Below are positions 14,326 through 26,340 of a stretch of 64,000 bases of DNA, piece after piece. The stretch is from Utricularia gibba. Its lineage: Eukaryota > Streptophyta > Magnoliopsida > Lamiales > Lentibulariaceae. The notes under the pieces were generated by a model, which was not told the DNA's origin, did not search any database, and saw only the letters and a list, made by a program, of their open reading frames with translations. Where the stretch lies: the NCBI GenBank assembly GCA_002189035.1, contig NEEC01000004.1:4340001-4404000 (forward strand), in the 5' to 3' direction. Position numbers and translations under genes: made by a program. Each line of letters begins with the position of its first letter. The stretch's first letter is position 1.

Positions 14326-14993
14326 ATGGGTACCCCTGAAACATCTCGGGAGCCTTGCCCGGATCGAATCCTTGATGATATCGGGGGAGCCTTTGGAATG
14401 GGTGCAGTTGGTGGTGGTGCTTATCACTTCTTGAGGGGCGCCTACAATTCCCCTAAAGGCGAGCGTGCTCTTGGAGGTTTTCAAGCCATTCGAATGAACG
14501 CTCCCCGTGTAGGTGGTGGTTTTGCCGTCTGGGGTGGACTGTTTTCTACCTTTGACTGCACAATGGTCTATGTTCGCCAGAAAGAGGATCCATGGAACTC
14601 CATCATTGCCGGTGCAGCTACTGGAGGTTTTCTTCAAATGCGGCAGGGATTAGCTTCTGCTTCTCGATCCGCATTGGTTGGCGGTGTGTTACTTGCTCTG
14701 ATCGAGGGAGCTGGCATCATGCTCAACAAAGTTTTCGCTCAGCAACCCGACATTCCCATGGAGGATAATAATTCTTTGCCAAATGCAGCCAATCCAGCTG
14801 CATATGGAATCACAGAGTTCCCAGGCCAAGCTCCAGCAAATGCTGAAACCATTAAAGCCTCCCCCAGCCATCCCCATCTTGGCTCGGAAGCCTTTTCAGT
14901 GGTGCAAGGGAGAAAAGTGACGATGATGGAAGCAAAACCAAGGTCTTGGAGAGCTATGATTCTCCAGCTCCACCATCCTTCGAGTACAAATGA
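14326..14993 (+). CDS. TIM17: Mitochondrial import inner membrane translocase subunit TIM17 (apparent frameshift in tail)
   Basis: Single coding exon starting MGTPETSREPCPDRILDD. The Tim17/22/23 domain fills residues ~15-140, with Gly-rich membrane helices (GGAFGMGAVGGG, GGFAVWGGLFSTFDC, SALVGGVLLALIEG). TIM17 is the partner of TIM23 in the inner-membrane presequence translocase. The literal frame continues to a stop at 15043-15045 with an unrelated tail. However, the typical plant TIM17-2 tail (SWLGSLFSG... ending PPSFEYK, stop at 14991-14993) is present in another frame. One base is missing in or near the run of five C at 14861-14865. The feature end given here is the family-like stop. This is more likely a sequencing or assembly indel than a real mutation, because the downstream tail remains well conserved. 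Confidence 0.93.
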
Positions 14994-15053
14994 AGTGCAG
15001 CCTCTGCCAGCTTGCTTCCTCAATGAACAGAAGCTAGAATTTTGATCAGCCAC

Positions 15054-15561
15054 GTTGGCATTGGAATCAGTAGAGAAGCTGTGTGTCTCAGTTCAAAGTT
15101 TCAGGCCCCTTCATGATGTTTATTTGAGATTGAACTCGTGGCAGTGATATGCCGAGCCTGCCATTTATTTAGATTACTTCTGATGCTTGTAATAACAGAA
15201 ACACAGGATGCGATACATCTCTAGCTTCTTATTGGGATTCAGTTGTCTATTGGTCAAGTTTCCTCTTTTTATTTTACCTTTCCGGGTTACAATCAAAACT
15301 TTGTGATACCCTTTCCATGTTTGCGCCATCGTCCAAAAATAATAATATGAATACTAAATTAAAAAAACACTAAAGATTGAATTTTGTAAATAAAAACATT
15401 AAAATTGTAACTAAATGTGATAACATTTAACATTATGAAAGGTGGAGAACTTTTGGTATTTGTCCCTTGATGAGGAAGCTTAAACCTGGATCTGCATAGG
15501 CAAAGCAGATGGTATGAAAATGGAAATCAGGAAGCAACTTATTGGAGGTCTGGAACTGACC
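15054..15561. other. Convergent 3' UTR space between TIM17 and SNF7
   Basis: About 500 bases holding the TIM17 3' UTR and downstream sequence of the SNF7 gene. There is an AT-rich core around 15340-15450. No gene seen. Confidence 0.55.
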
Positions 15562-16974
15562 TTAAAGGGCCATCTCCCTCTGCAGTTCAGCAAGCTCGTC
15601 CTCATCCTCATCTACACGTTCTTTCTTCGGTGGTGGTCGAACAGGAGCAGTAGGAACTCTAGGTGCAGGTTGCAGAAGCTGTTCCTCCAGTTCGGCCCCT
15701 TCCAGCTCTTCTAATTCTGCCTCCAATTCATCCTGTTGGAATATATATATATGATATCATGTCCTGTGGAAGCACAAGGATGAAGAAGAAGATAGGAAAC
15801 AATAAACAGCCTACCTCGTCAAAATCAGCTGCGGCACCTAATGGTGCCGCCAGTGCTTCAGTAATTTGTTTCATGTTTTCGGTCTGCTCATTGATCTCAT
15901 CCATTGTCTTGTCGACATCATCGATATTGCTACAAAAGGGGTTATAGGTGAAGAATAAGAAGGGCTTAATCTATGTCTGCAGTAGATAGCTGACAACAAA
16001 TCCAGTTTATTGACTTGGCAAAGGCTAAACTACTGCTAACCATTTGACATTATGCAAATACAACTGGAGTTCATAAGAAAAACTTACGTTGCCTTCTGCA
16101 TAGCTTTCATTGTAGATGCTGCAGTTCTCAAAGCGTCCACAGTTTCTGTGGTAGCTTTTGCCCCCTCCAACATAATCATCTATTAAACAAAATTAAGCAC
16201 GAGTTAAGTGAAAATCCTGCTGAAAAGTACAGAAGATAATACTGCAGGGAAAAAGAAATGAACGGATGCTAAAAACTTAAGGGAGCACCTGATCATGAAT
16301 GCGTAGCTGGAAGTTTCCCAGGTGTTCAATTTGTTGCTCGTAGAGCTTTTTCCTCTTCAAACATCTTATTGCAGCTAGATACAAATACATGACTCATTAT
16401 TAATACAGCAAGTGAATCAGAAGCTCGGTGACAACTCAAGATTCCACACCATAAATTTGCAGCCAATGAGTGTTAAAAGAATTAATTCCTGAATTCTAGA
16501 AGCAACTACCAACAGATGGACAGAGTTAGTAATTCCTAAACAGAGAGCTTGCTCTGGGTTAATAGCCTCTTCCATAAGAACATGGTTCCAGAATTCATCA
16601 TACCAGTTTTATTTTTAGCTCTAGTGAACTCCTTGGCCCTTTCAACTTCGTCAGCAACCTTTTTCATAAGAACTTTCTCTTTTTTCTCTAGCATCTCAAG
16701 AGTCTACGAACCATTCAAAAACTAGAATTTCAGCATTTACACGAAATAGCAATGATAACACTGTGAAAAAAGTCCCATGACTGATCTTTTGGCATGAAAT
16801 AAATGAAACCATAAACATGGAATACCAAAATCAAGCACTTGCATACTATCCTCGGATTAAAAGAAGCAAAAAAAAAAAAAAAGTACCAATCAAGAAGCAG
16901 ACCTCGTTTAATTTGTCGAGCGTTGCGAGAGCATTTGTCTCCTGCTTCGGCTTTCCAAACAACCTGTTCAACAT
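15562..16974 (-). CDS. VPS32: ESCRT-III subunit SNF7/VPS32 (CHMP4 family)
   Basis: Six exons right to left: 16903-16974, 16604-16703, 16289-16374, 16088-16179, 15815-15929, 15562-15732, giving 211 residues with consistent phases. It begins MLNRLFGKPKQETNALATLD. A basic N-terminal helix (LEKKEKVLMKKVADEVERAKEF, then CLKRKKLYEQQIEHL) is followed by acidic C-terminal helices (DELEAELEELEGAELEE...) ending ELAELQREMAL. The C-terminal MIM-type helix and the basic/acidic split are hallmarks of Snf7 proteins. These polymerise on endosomal membranes for multivesicular body sorting and are disassembled by VPS4. Plants usually carry two copies (VPS32.1/32.2); I cannot say which this is. Confidence 0.95.
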
Positions 16975-17533
16975 CGCTTCCCACTTTCCTTCCGGCAATT
17001 ACCAAAAGGATAAAGCGAAAAATCGCCTCCTGCAATCCCACCAGCAATTCAGTCGCGTAGATCAAAACATATACTAACGACTCAATCAAAAAACCCACGA
17101 ACAGGGAAATTCTCCTGATCTTCTTCGCTAAGTCTGTCTTCCACCAAAGCGTGTGGTCGTGTCCTTGCTGCGAAAGTTTTTCATTTTGATTTATGTAGCA
17201 AACGAATACCCTTGATCCAATAAAACGAATCGGACCCAATGCCGACCCGGTGAAAGAGACGGGTTTTCCCTTTCCACCCAGGTGCAACTTCCACCCATAA
17301 CACAAAAATAATATAGGGACTTATTTGCAACACCAAACAACGCAAATTCATTTCTAACTTTTTGTCAAGATTTCAGTCATCTTTTTATTTTCGTCGAAGG
17401 CGTAGGCAAGTTCCCAAACTTTCCATGTGTGTTACAGTAACTATCACTGTCATGGTCTGTGAGTTTATCTATCTAACCAGCATGCACGGACGGAATCAGC
17501 CTGTGCGTCACCTGCTCGAAGGGTGAATGCAAT
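16975..17533. other. SNF7 promoter/leader and downstream end of the exonuclease gene
   Basis: Spacer of about 560 bases between two tandem - strand genes. It should contain the SNF7 5' UTR and the 3' UTR of the next gene. Open frames here (for example 16730-17305 on -) include SNF7 intron and exon shadows and show no family similarity. Confidence 0.5.
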
Positions 17534-19636
17534 CTACTTCATATACCTTTTAAAAATGGCTTCCGCTCTTCTCACTTCATCCACGGGACCGACTATGAAC
17601 ACCTGAAAACACAACCGCACCGACGAGTCGAGCGTAAAACGAACAGTTGCAATGAGGACGAGAGAACATTGGACAGGTCAATAGACTGGCTAAAACCTTA
17701 TCAATAGGACGTCTAGGACGTCCGACAATGATGTCAGCGCTGCAAATGAAGGGTGGGAATCACAAATAAGAGACATGCATGAATCGAAAGAGACGTAGAG
17801 CAGAAGCCTTAGTGGCTCGTTTTACCGGCATGCCCGCCTTGCGTACATCAAACTGCATCCAATCACACATTTAACCTTTTCCCGAGGCACATGAACAACT
17901 GAGAGGATTTCTTCCGCCGGAGGGGGGTCCTCGGAGGACAAACTGGCTGAAGTGATGAAACAACCATAATCAGCAGGAAAATGCATTCGAGTATTACGTG
18001 CAAACCATCATCATTCTGCATCAGTATCAAAATGGGACACACGGGATGGATAATCGTGGCAAGACATTAACTATTGAATAGGCGTAATATCAAGATACTA
18101 AAAAAAAGGCCTTTTAGAATACCGGGAGGTTGAGGTAGAGGAGGCCAATCTGCGCAGTTATTGTCAGCCATGCAGTAGCAGCGGCAATACAGAGCACCAC
18201 GTAAAGCAAGGTACCACAATGACTTCTCAGTTAGATTCATAGCTATCTTGTGGTAGATGAAGAGAAGAAATCGAACATCATTTGCAGCTGTCTTGATCGC
18301 CAGTTCAGTTAAAGGTCTACGATCCCAAAACATCCGGTCCTGCAAAGCGATGAAAGTTCATTGCCGTCTCTCATGTTCGGTGACGAATCAAGTTCTCATC
18401 CAATGATATCATGTTTATGTTTTTTACAATGTCACTTGTTGGAATTCCACCATCATTTTGGCACAAGTACCAACTCCTAAGAGCTAACCTTGCCCTTGGT
18501 GTAGCGAACATGTCCCTTCCCATCAAAAACAATGCCTATGAGAAGCCATCCAAACAAAAATCTAGTTATATAGGGAATCACTGAAAAGTAAGTGAGAATA
18601 GTCAATGAATCATACATTGCATGTGCCTTGATGCTGCAATGCAAATTCAATTGCCTGAAAAGGAAACATTCTAACCCTCAAAGAGCGGATCATGAAGCAG
18701 ATCAACAAATGATGCGAACTGGGAAGAAGTTCGTTCGTGGCCGTCTTGCTCCTTAAACAGTGAATATCCGATCTGCTCGAAAATATTGGAAGTGGAATAG
18801 CATAGAAAAACATCAGGATAACAAGATAACTTTCCTAGAAACTTAGGGAAAATTCAAACCTGTGTGTCCGCAACATTATTCAACTTGATGCCAAACTGAT
18901 CGTATAAAGCCTGCAAGACACACGAATGAATGACCCTACAGCTAGAATCAGTTTCACACATATGCAGATTGTTCAAGAGCACCCGCGAGATACCTCGCTA
19001 TCGCGTCTGCAGTCATGAATAACTTTTGTGATGAAATCGGACTCGAGTGCAGGTTTACAGGCCAGAACAACCGCTTCTCCGCCTTCTTGGGCATCAACGA
19101 TGTATATCCTATCTTGAAAAGCAAACTGCTCCAAACGCCGATAATCGAAACTCAGCAATAACTAAAAACTCCGCATATCTCAAGAACTGAAAAGAACTTC
19201 TCAAATGATCAAGAATGTCGTTCAAGATTTACAAGCACGCGCATGAACAAAGCATACCATAATCAAGTAAACAACAAAAGACGCTAACCTGGAGAATAAT
19301 GATAGGTTCTCGCCGGGAAATAAAAGATACTTCACAATCGAAGCCGATGAGGAGTCGCTTTTCCGGCGAAGGATTCAAGAACTCCTCAGGGAGTTGAGAT
19401 GCATTAGTTACAACAATAATAGGAATACCTTCCTCGGTTTCCAAGCGATTATCACCTGAAGAAAAAAAAAGAAAAACACGATAGTAGCAGACTCTTGATC
19501 GAATAAAGAACTTTCAAGAACATATTCAAATCGAAAATCGATTCTGATAGAATGCAAGCGGACGAAAATGAAGAATGGAAGTACCTGCAGCGAGTCGCGA
19601 AGAAGCGTTTTCCTGATCACAGCAAGAGCACGCCAT
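17534..19636 (-). CDS. 3'-5' exonuclease (DEDD) domain protein with C-terminal KH domain
   Basis: Ten exons right to left: 19585-19636, 19289-19455, 18994-19125, 18860-18910, 18676-18772, 18489-18535, 18123-18339, 17826-17946, 17697-17739, 17534-17602. The total is 331 residues. The start at 19636 (MACSCCDQENASS) was chosen because it is the only frame matching exon 2. The RNase D-like domain has motif I FDCE (D57, E59), motif II IHDCRRDSE (D111) and motif III NDVRFLL (about D203). A KH-like domain follows: HVPREKVKCVIG, then ADIIVG and VFIVGPVDEVRRAEAIF. The family (plant EXD1/Egalitarian-like proteins) is presumed to act on RNA. Two oddities: V replaces the usual G after FDCE, and the KH GXXG loop is missing, because IG is followed directly by CSLMYARRAC. 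Function in vivo is unknown. Confidence 0.88.
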
Positions 19637-20700
19637 CTCATCTCAGTTACTGCGCTTTCTGTCAGATTCTCAAATTCCAAATGATGAATGAATTCGAACT
19701 GCATTTATGAAATGCGAGGCGCGTGAACTGTTCGCAAGTACGTTGCGCGAAATAAAAAAGTGGGCCCATATTTCCAATCCTGGCCCGAAATCCAAAAACA
19801 AACAGCGCGGCCCGATAAGATTTTAAATAAAAATAATATTTTATTTTAACAAAACACAGCTCGCCAATATCGGACGACAGATCATAGAAAGCGGTGCTGG
19901 CGTGCCTGTTATTCTCTGTCGGAGACATATCACTCCGGGCAGTAACCGATTCAAATCTTGTTATCGCGACCTCAGGAATTTGAAGTGGTTGGTGAATTCG
20001 TGTCTTTTTCCCTTTTGAATGGAAATTAGTTGGATGGTGATACGTTTTCAGATGATTTTTCTGCTGTGAGTTCGATTTTTTTATGGTTTCGAAGGAGTTT
20101 CCCATCACAGAATGCCAAAATCTTGGAAATCTGTACGAAGAAAAGGGATATATTATAGAACGCTTGTTATATGGAATGAAATGGTAGTGCATGCAGACCT
20201 TAACTGAGGATTAACATTTTCATCTTGCTATTGAAGCTTTGGGATTTGGAGTCCTTGCTGAAGTTCTTGACTTCTTTTCATTGAAGAGTGTTAGAAATCT
20301 TACTGCTTAAGGCCTTGAAACTAAACGTTGATTAGGCTAGCTAAACAAAAAGGAGTTTTGCTACTAATTCAATAACTATTAAATAAAGAAGATAACTTGG
20401 TGTTAATTATTAGTGTTTAATCTAGATACATGTGGCAATTAGAAAAAGAATATAAAATTAGTCTACACAAGTTATATTAAATTTACAAAGCCGGTGTAGT
20501 TTGCATATTGATTTGCCATAGGTTGAGGATGGTTTAATGTTATTCTCATTTGGTATGATTGGTTGAACTGCATTTGAATGTATTTGTGTATTGCATTTTG
20601 AAAGAGTTGCCTGCATGTGTTGCCCTCTTTCATCGGAAATGTCTTCTGAATCCCTAATCACTGCGATCTCCAGCGTTCTTCTACTCTGAGTACGACCAAG
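19637..20700. other. Divergent promoter region of the exonuclease gene and VPS55
   Basis: About 1.06 kb between two divergent start codons. It should contain both promoters and a VPS55 5' UTR, probably with a leader intron given the distance. The - strand open frames here are not family-like. No other gene seen. Confidence 0.5.
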
Positions 20701-21726
20701 ATGTCCGGCTTGCCATATTACATTGCTTCTTGCCTGCATTCTGGGAAACTTGCAATGCTGGCAATTCTTGTATCAGGAGGAATTGTATTGCAAATATTGG
20801 TACCTTAATATAATTTAGGCAATTCTTGACTATATTATTGTTCTTATTTGGTGTCATTTCTAATCCCTCTTCCCGTACATTTTTTTCTGAACATTGAGGC
20901 GTGCGCTTTGTACAACAATTGGTGGCCTATGCTATCAGGTAGGTGCTGCAGTAGTTGATACTATTCGAAATACGGTTTTCTGTTCCATGGGTATTTAAAT
21001 CATTACTTTGAGTTCAATCTTGATTTCTAAGGGGAGCATTGGCTCTGCGATGTTCTGACATGATATAATGGTCATCTCTTAAATGGAAAATATCTTCAAT
21101 TTTTAAATGCACTTAAACCAAACCTCCATGGAGGGTCAATGATGTTGTTTTATACTGTTATGTGTAACTGTTTTTTCAGTTTTCGAGTTGTACTTGTTAT
21201 ACAGGGCTTCATATTTCCCATCTTAGTCGTAGTACGCTAGATGTTTTATGCCACCTGACTCGCATCCAGACACCTTATCTTAATTGTCAACCTGAGATAC
21301 ATGAGCCGTGCTATGTTTGTTCTTTATTCTAAAATTTCTCTTTGATCTTTTCCAGTGTCCATGTACGTTATTCTACCAATGCCTTTGCTGTTCTTTGCTG
21401 GAGCTGATGCCTCATCTCTCTATTCTGAGTCAAGCAGTGGGTAAGATGGTTCTCCTAACCTCATACCCCTCTATTTGGTCAGGGGCTATGGACAAGTGCT
21501 TTTTCATTCTCCTATTTTGTGATATTGCAGTTGGGAAGACGCAACGAAGTTTTTAACAGGTGCTTCAGCTGTTGGTAGTCTCGCTATCCCTGTTATTCTG
21601 AAGCATGCTAATGTAATAACTTGGGGAGCTCTAGCAATGGCCCTCTCATCATATATGGTGTTCGTAATGGCCATTCTCTGTTGTCTGGCGATGAATCAGG
21701 ATCATGGCTACAGCAGTATCTTTTGA
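20701..21726 (+). CDS. VPS55: VPS55 homolog (endosomal transport membrane protein)
   Basis: Four exons: 20701-20799, 20899-20938, 21356-21440, 21531-21726, giving 139 residues. It starts MSGLPYYIASCLHSGKLAML. Four membrane helices are visible, with family segments ALYNNWWPML, ILPMPLLFFAGAD, KFLTGASAVGSLAIPVILKH and WGALAMALSSYMVFVMAIL. VPS55 forms a small complex with VPS68 and acts in late endosome to vacuole transport; the animal relative is OB-RGRP/LEPROT. The length matches the plant family. The 417-base intron 2 is the longest within the coding region. Confidence 0.93.
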
Positions 21727-22081
21727 TATACACCACTTGTATGTAAATTCGTCACTATTTCATACCTTCTACGAAAAATTCGTCCTCTCGCAGAATTCAG
21801 TTGATTGGACTGGAGAAAGAGAAATTATATAGCATGTTCAACATGCATCAACCAATCTACGAAAAATTCCACTGTATCTACATTTTCACACATTCCTAAG
21901 CAACCAATCATCTTGTACAGCCAGTGTAATTTCGTGTGTGTATTTTGTATGCATATAAAATCACACGTGCAATCGCCACTCCACTCCAATAACGGACGTT
22001 TATCAAAAAACACAGATACATGCTGCTCTTCAGGGCAAAAGTTAATCAAGCAATGTGAACCTGCAAGTCTCCCAGCAAAGC
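21727..22081. other. Convergent 3' ends of VPS55 and the TPR-PB1 gene
   Basis: About 350 bases between two facing stop codons, expected to hold both 3' UTRs. Nothing else is recognisable. Confidence 0.55.
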
Positions 22082-24234
22082 TCAAAGGTGTTCTAGCACG
22101 GAGAGAATTTTGGGAGGGTGCCGTCTGAATAGCGGCTCGAGACGCGAATTCGACACATTGGAGCGCCACCTATCGATATCATACATCTCATTCCATGCTT
22201 GCACAATCTCATCAACTTTGAATCCTAAGACATCAGCAAATTATTCTACTTAGAAAGAAGAACATGCCAAAAAGAACCAAATGTGGAGATGAGAGTTACC
22301 TCCTAAGGCTGTTTCATTTGAGCAGTGATTCTTGATCATGACTGCAATATCGGTTTGAGAAGCACCTGCAAGCTGAAACTTTTCAACTGCAACCTCTAAA
22401 CATTCTTGCCATGTTGGTAGGCTCAGTTTATATTCCACAACAGAGCGCTCGTAGAGTAGAGTACCCCACAACATGTAAATTTGGGATCTTGTGTTTGTTG
22501 CCTGCTGGGAAGCATCTTCACCTGGAATATGAATAAGCCCATCTAATCCAAATTTGACCAGGCCCTCTTTATCTTTTTCGAGTTTAGAGAGTCCGTTAAG
22601 CCGCTGCTCTTCCAACTCTTCCCACAATTCCATCCCTCTCTCGATGCTATCCTCAGCCTTGTTATAGAGCTCAAGTACTTCACTTGACTGCTGTATATCA
22701 ATGTTGTTACCCCTTCCTCCAGAAATGTGATACCACAAAAGCTTTGCTTGCTCAAATTGCAGCAGACCAAGTGCAAGAAGCCCTTCTGGAAAATCTGCTT
22801 TTAGTTTTAGTGCCTCCTCGTACCTCTTACCTGCCTTTGCGTACTCTTTCTGAGCCCAATCATAAGCAGCTGAAACTGAAGCTGGTGTGACTTCAGTAGA
22901 ACCATCATCACTAGAGGGGACTCTCTTTCTTGCCTTAGACAAGTGGACATTTCCCCAGTTAAACAAGGCTAAAGCAGTCATCTCTTGGAACTTGGACATT
23001 GCAATATCAAACAATTCTTGGGCATCTTCACCTGTAACAGTATCCTCCATGGCTTCAGAGTATAATTTCATTCCAATATCATGAAGATCCAAGTACGAAT
23101 CACATTCAAATCCGACATGATTCTTGAACATCCAGGCAAAATGAATGATCCAATCCTCCACACAAGAATCCCCAACGCAGTGTTTGCAACACTGGAATTC
23201 CTTGATGGTTTGAAATTTCCCGAAAGTCGTTCATCTGTGTCATTTCCTTCATATAGTGGTTCCTTATCAAGACTCACTTCAGCAATATATAGACGCAAAG
23301 GTGTTTCACTGTTATTCAATGCCTCGGCTATTCTTAGCTCATCTGTATTAGTTATGGTTACTAGATCACCTTCTTGATCCTTATACTTGATGAGCACACC
23401 CTTCAAATTAGGGAATCTGTCAGCAACAACATCCCTCACAAGGCGAACACTACAATTTACAGGCAACTGTGCCGAACGAATGTCCTCTCCATGAACCAAT
23501 TTCACTGCTCTGATGACTATATTTTCTTCGTTCACGCTTCTTTTCTCTTCCACAACAACCTTATCCTCAAGAACCTTTTTTTCTTCATCACTGTGCTTCT
23601 CCTCCTCTGTTTCCTTAATACAGGCTAACTCTTCCTTAGCACTCCTCTTTTTCCTTGACTTTTCTTTTGCAACCTCTACGGATAGATCAAGGAAAACACC
23701 AGGAGTGGAGGCTAATATTTCTTCACCTTTAAACTGGACACCATTTTCCTCATCTGACTTTCTTAATCTGTCCGCAAGTTCTAAGGCATTTGAATTGTTT
23801 GGCTCCATCCCTAAAACAGTATTCACGTCCTTGATGGAAAGATCAAACCTGCCCAGAGCCTCATAACACCTTGCCCTTCTCAACAATGCCTTACTATACT
23901 TGGGCGCTACTTCAAGTGCCAAATTGCATTCCTTGATTGCTCTAGGGAACTCACCAATACCCATTTGCATGTAACATGAAGCAGTGTTATTATGCAAATA
24001 AGCAACACCAATGTAGTTTGCAGGCAGCAATTTGATTGCTTTCTCATACTTGAGAATAGCCTCTTGAAAATCTCGTTTCTGGAACATTTTGTTTCCCTCT
24101 TCCTTCAATTCTTTAGACATGTCAATGAAAACAGCCGTGTCATCGTCAAATGACACACTCCTCTCCAAACTCTTGCTCTGTTTTGGCTTCCCGTGTGCTA
24201 ACTGATTTTTCTTCTTGGCAGTTGGCCTCCCCAT
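22082..24234 (-). CDS. TPR and PB1 domain protein, CLMP1/PHOX family (apparent frameshift)
   Basis: Two coding exons right to left: 22300-24234 and 22082-22224. It starts [16 protein letters not shown]. Three TPR units span about residues 40-160 ([44 protein letters not shown]). A charged linker follows, then a PB1 domain at about 242-321 ([14 protein letters not shown] ... [12 protein letters not shown]). The C-terminal half ([45 protein letters not shown]) and tail ([18 protein letters not shown]) match CLMP1/PHOX proteins. CLMP1 is tied to chloroplast division and spacing; PHOX members to organelle and phloem functions. The frame breaks at the four-base run 23170-23173: one more base there would join both halves. 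As written, the N-terminal frame ends at 23068. Confidence 0.9.
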
Positions 24235-24401
24235 GTTATCACCTTAAGACTTCTTTCTAAAACCTCCCTGCCAAAAAGTAAAAACCCCATCTTCAAAAAC
24301 GTACTGAACACACGAAATTCGCAAAGCAAAAAAAAACAAGCCCAAGGAAAGAAATGCTGGACGCTGCATTCATCAAACTCATTACTTTACAACAAGTTAG
24401 C

Positions 24402-24490
24402 AAAACCCATACCCAAACTCAGTGCTTTACCGGGGAAAATAAAAAATTTAGAAAAACCCATACGCAAACTCATTGCTTTGCTGGGGAAAA
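24402..24490. repeat. Short tandem duplication in the leader of the TPR-PB1 gene
   Basis: Two related copies of about 38 bases, each starting AAACCCATAC and ending GGGGAAAA, lie about 51 bases apart (24402-24439 and 24453-24490). They differ by a few substitutions. A weaker third relative precedes them. They sit 170-260 bases upstream of the start codon on the - strand. Confidence 0.65.
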
Positions 24491-26234
24491 AGATACTCGA
24501 CGTTGCATTCCCCTATTTCCGGGCTTCATAGCTGAAAACCCCTGAAAGAAAACTCCGAAACCCAATAATTTACTCCACACACTTACCACCTCTAAGAAGA
24601 AAATGCTTCGTTAGCGTAGCAACTCGAAGGAAGCACGCCGTGCAGCGGCGGCGGAGCTCGAAGTCCCTTGAAGAATTAGGGTCCTTTGGAGGGCCAGCGT
24701 AGTTACCCTGATTCTCGGTCACGCAAAATGGAAAATATGGACCACTAACGATAATTGAACGCCGTCCATAACATTTGGAATACAGGAAATGAATTATCGC
24801 ATCATTACTCCTCTTGCGGAGGTGGATGAACACAGACACGTGTGAAGCGTAAAGGAAGAATATTCTTTTTCCGGTAGTTGCCGACGCGGTTTCTTCAGGC
24901 CGACGGTTTCCTTCGCTCCACCGCTGGTCATAGTTTACACATCTTCGTCTTCAGTCGGTCTTAACAAATGTCCACAATGCGATTGTTCTTGTTATTTATT
25001 TCTATTTTTCCCATTTATTAACCATAAATATAGCTACTACTATTTAAAATAAATAATGAATATTGCTTCTAAATTGTGCCAGTAGCCACTCATCATCCTT
25101 CCTAAGTGACTTTGTACATCGAATTTGATTCTGATATCAAATGTTAATAACTATGTTCTCATTATATAATAATATACATTTTATACGTTCAATACATATA
25201 GTTTTACGTTATCTTCTTTTGAGAAAAAAATAAAATAAAATTAGAACCCCTTTACCTTACATAAAAAAGAAACCCCTTTACATTACATAAAAAAGGCCTG
25301 AATCATTCACCATTATTCAGAAGTGGGGAGTAGCCATTTAATGCTCATTATTTTGTCACTTTATTTCGAATTTTTTACATCATTTAAAATAAATAAGCAA
25401 TGCAATTAATTTAATGATTATTTAAATTATTTCTATAGATATCATTAGTATGTATTTATAACTAAAAGAAAAGAAAAAGAGTAAAATTCAATATTTATAT
25501 AATTATTTTATAATAAACGTCTACTTTCCTAATTAAAAATATATTTGCAACCATAAAAAAAGAAAATCATCTCTAATTTTGGTGTGTCATTTATCAATCA
25601 ATTATTTTTTATTTCATATATTAAAAAATTAATAATAAAAATTATTTTTTTAACATACATGTCCAATTTTGTAAATAGTCTATGCTAATCGGGATTCCCA
25701 TCCACGTGTGAGGTGAAGCATCCTCATCATCATGGATTCCAATTAATTGTAGACTGCATATTTGATTTGGTATTAATAAATTTTAAAATAATATTAAAAT
25801 TTAAATATGAGAAAAGGAAATTCAAACATTTTTAGTTGTTTTAAAATTAGAAGTCAATATTACAACAATTACAATATTCTAAATTTGTACATAGTTGGAG
25901 ATTCTATTTTGCACCCTACTTTTGGTTAGTGTGTGTCATAAGGTAAATTACCTTTTTATATAAAATTGCAATTATATTAATGAAACCATTTTATTTTGAT
26001 ATGAAATTCGGAAAGGCTGGAACGCCTCTTGTCACTTGTCGTTTACCGATTCTCCACCGTTGGATGAAACCGATTTTCTTGTTTTTCAGGGGGGCCGTTG
26101 GATCGAATCGGAACCACATTTTCGCGATAGAGACTAGATCTGTAGACCCGCCCATAGGTTCCGTTCTTATCCACATTTCCATTTTTACCCCTGTCCGGTT
26201 CTCTCATTCTCGGTACGTGCCATCACCGCTACGC

Positions 26235-26244
26235 CTATAAGAAA
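26235..26244 (+). promoter_or_regulatory. Possible TATA box of the serine-rich gene
   Basis: CTATAAGAAA about 100 bases upstream of the ATG at 26341. The placement suits a plant TATA box with a ~70-base leader. This is judged from motif and position only. Confidence 0.4.
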
Positions 26245-26340
26245 ACCCTTGTACACCGGCTACGTTTGCCAAAGTGGAAAGCCTCAGGGCCCTTTCCGGA
26301 ATTTTCTGATCTTTCTTTTTGTACTTTTTTGTTTTCCCAG

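Larger units (their letters stand above)
24235..26340. other. Divergent spacer between the TPR-PB1 gene and the serine-rich gene
   Basis: From 24235 to about 24950 is leader and promoter of the - strand TPR-PB1 gene. About 24950-25980 is strongly AT-rich with no gene. From 25980 the composition rises toward the serine-rich gene at 26341. No intact transposon ends were found. Confidence 0.5.

Noticed and set aside
18536..18675. Extra exon in the exonuclease gene (AIEFALQHQGTC)
   Set aside because: It would need a 22-base intron and breaks phase. Joining 18676 to 18535 directly restores the family sequence EGIVFDGKGH.
24570..24839. 89-codon open frame on the - strand
   Set aside because: It lies in the leader region of the TPR-PB1 gene, has no family likeness and shows no splice logic.
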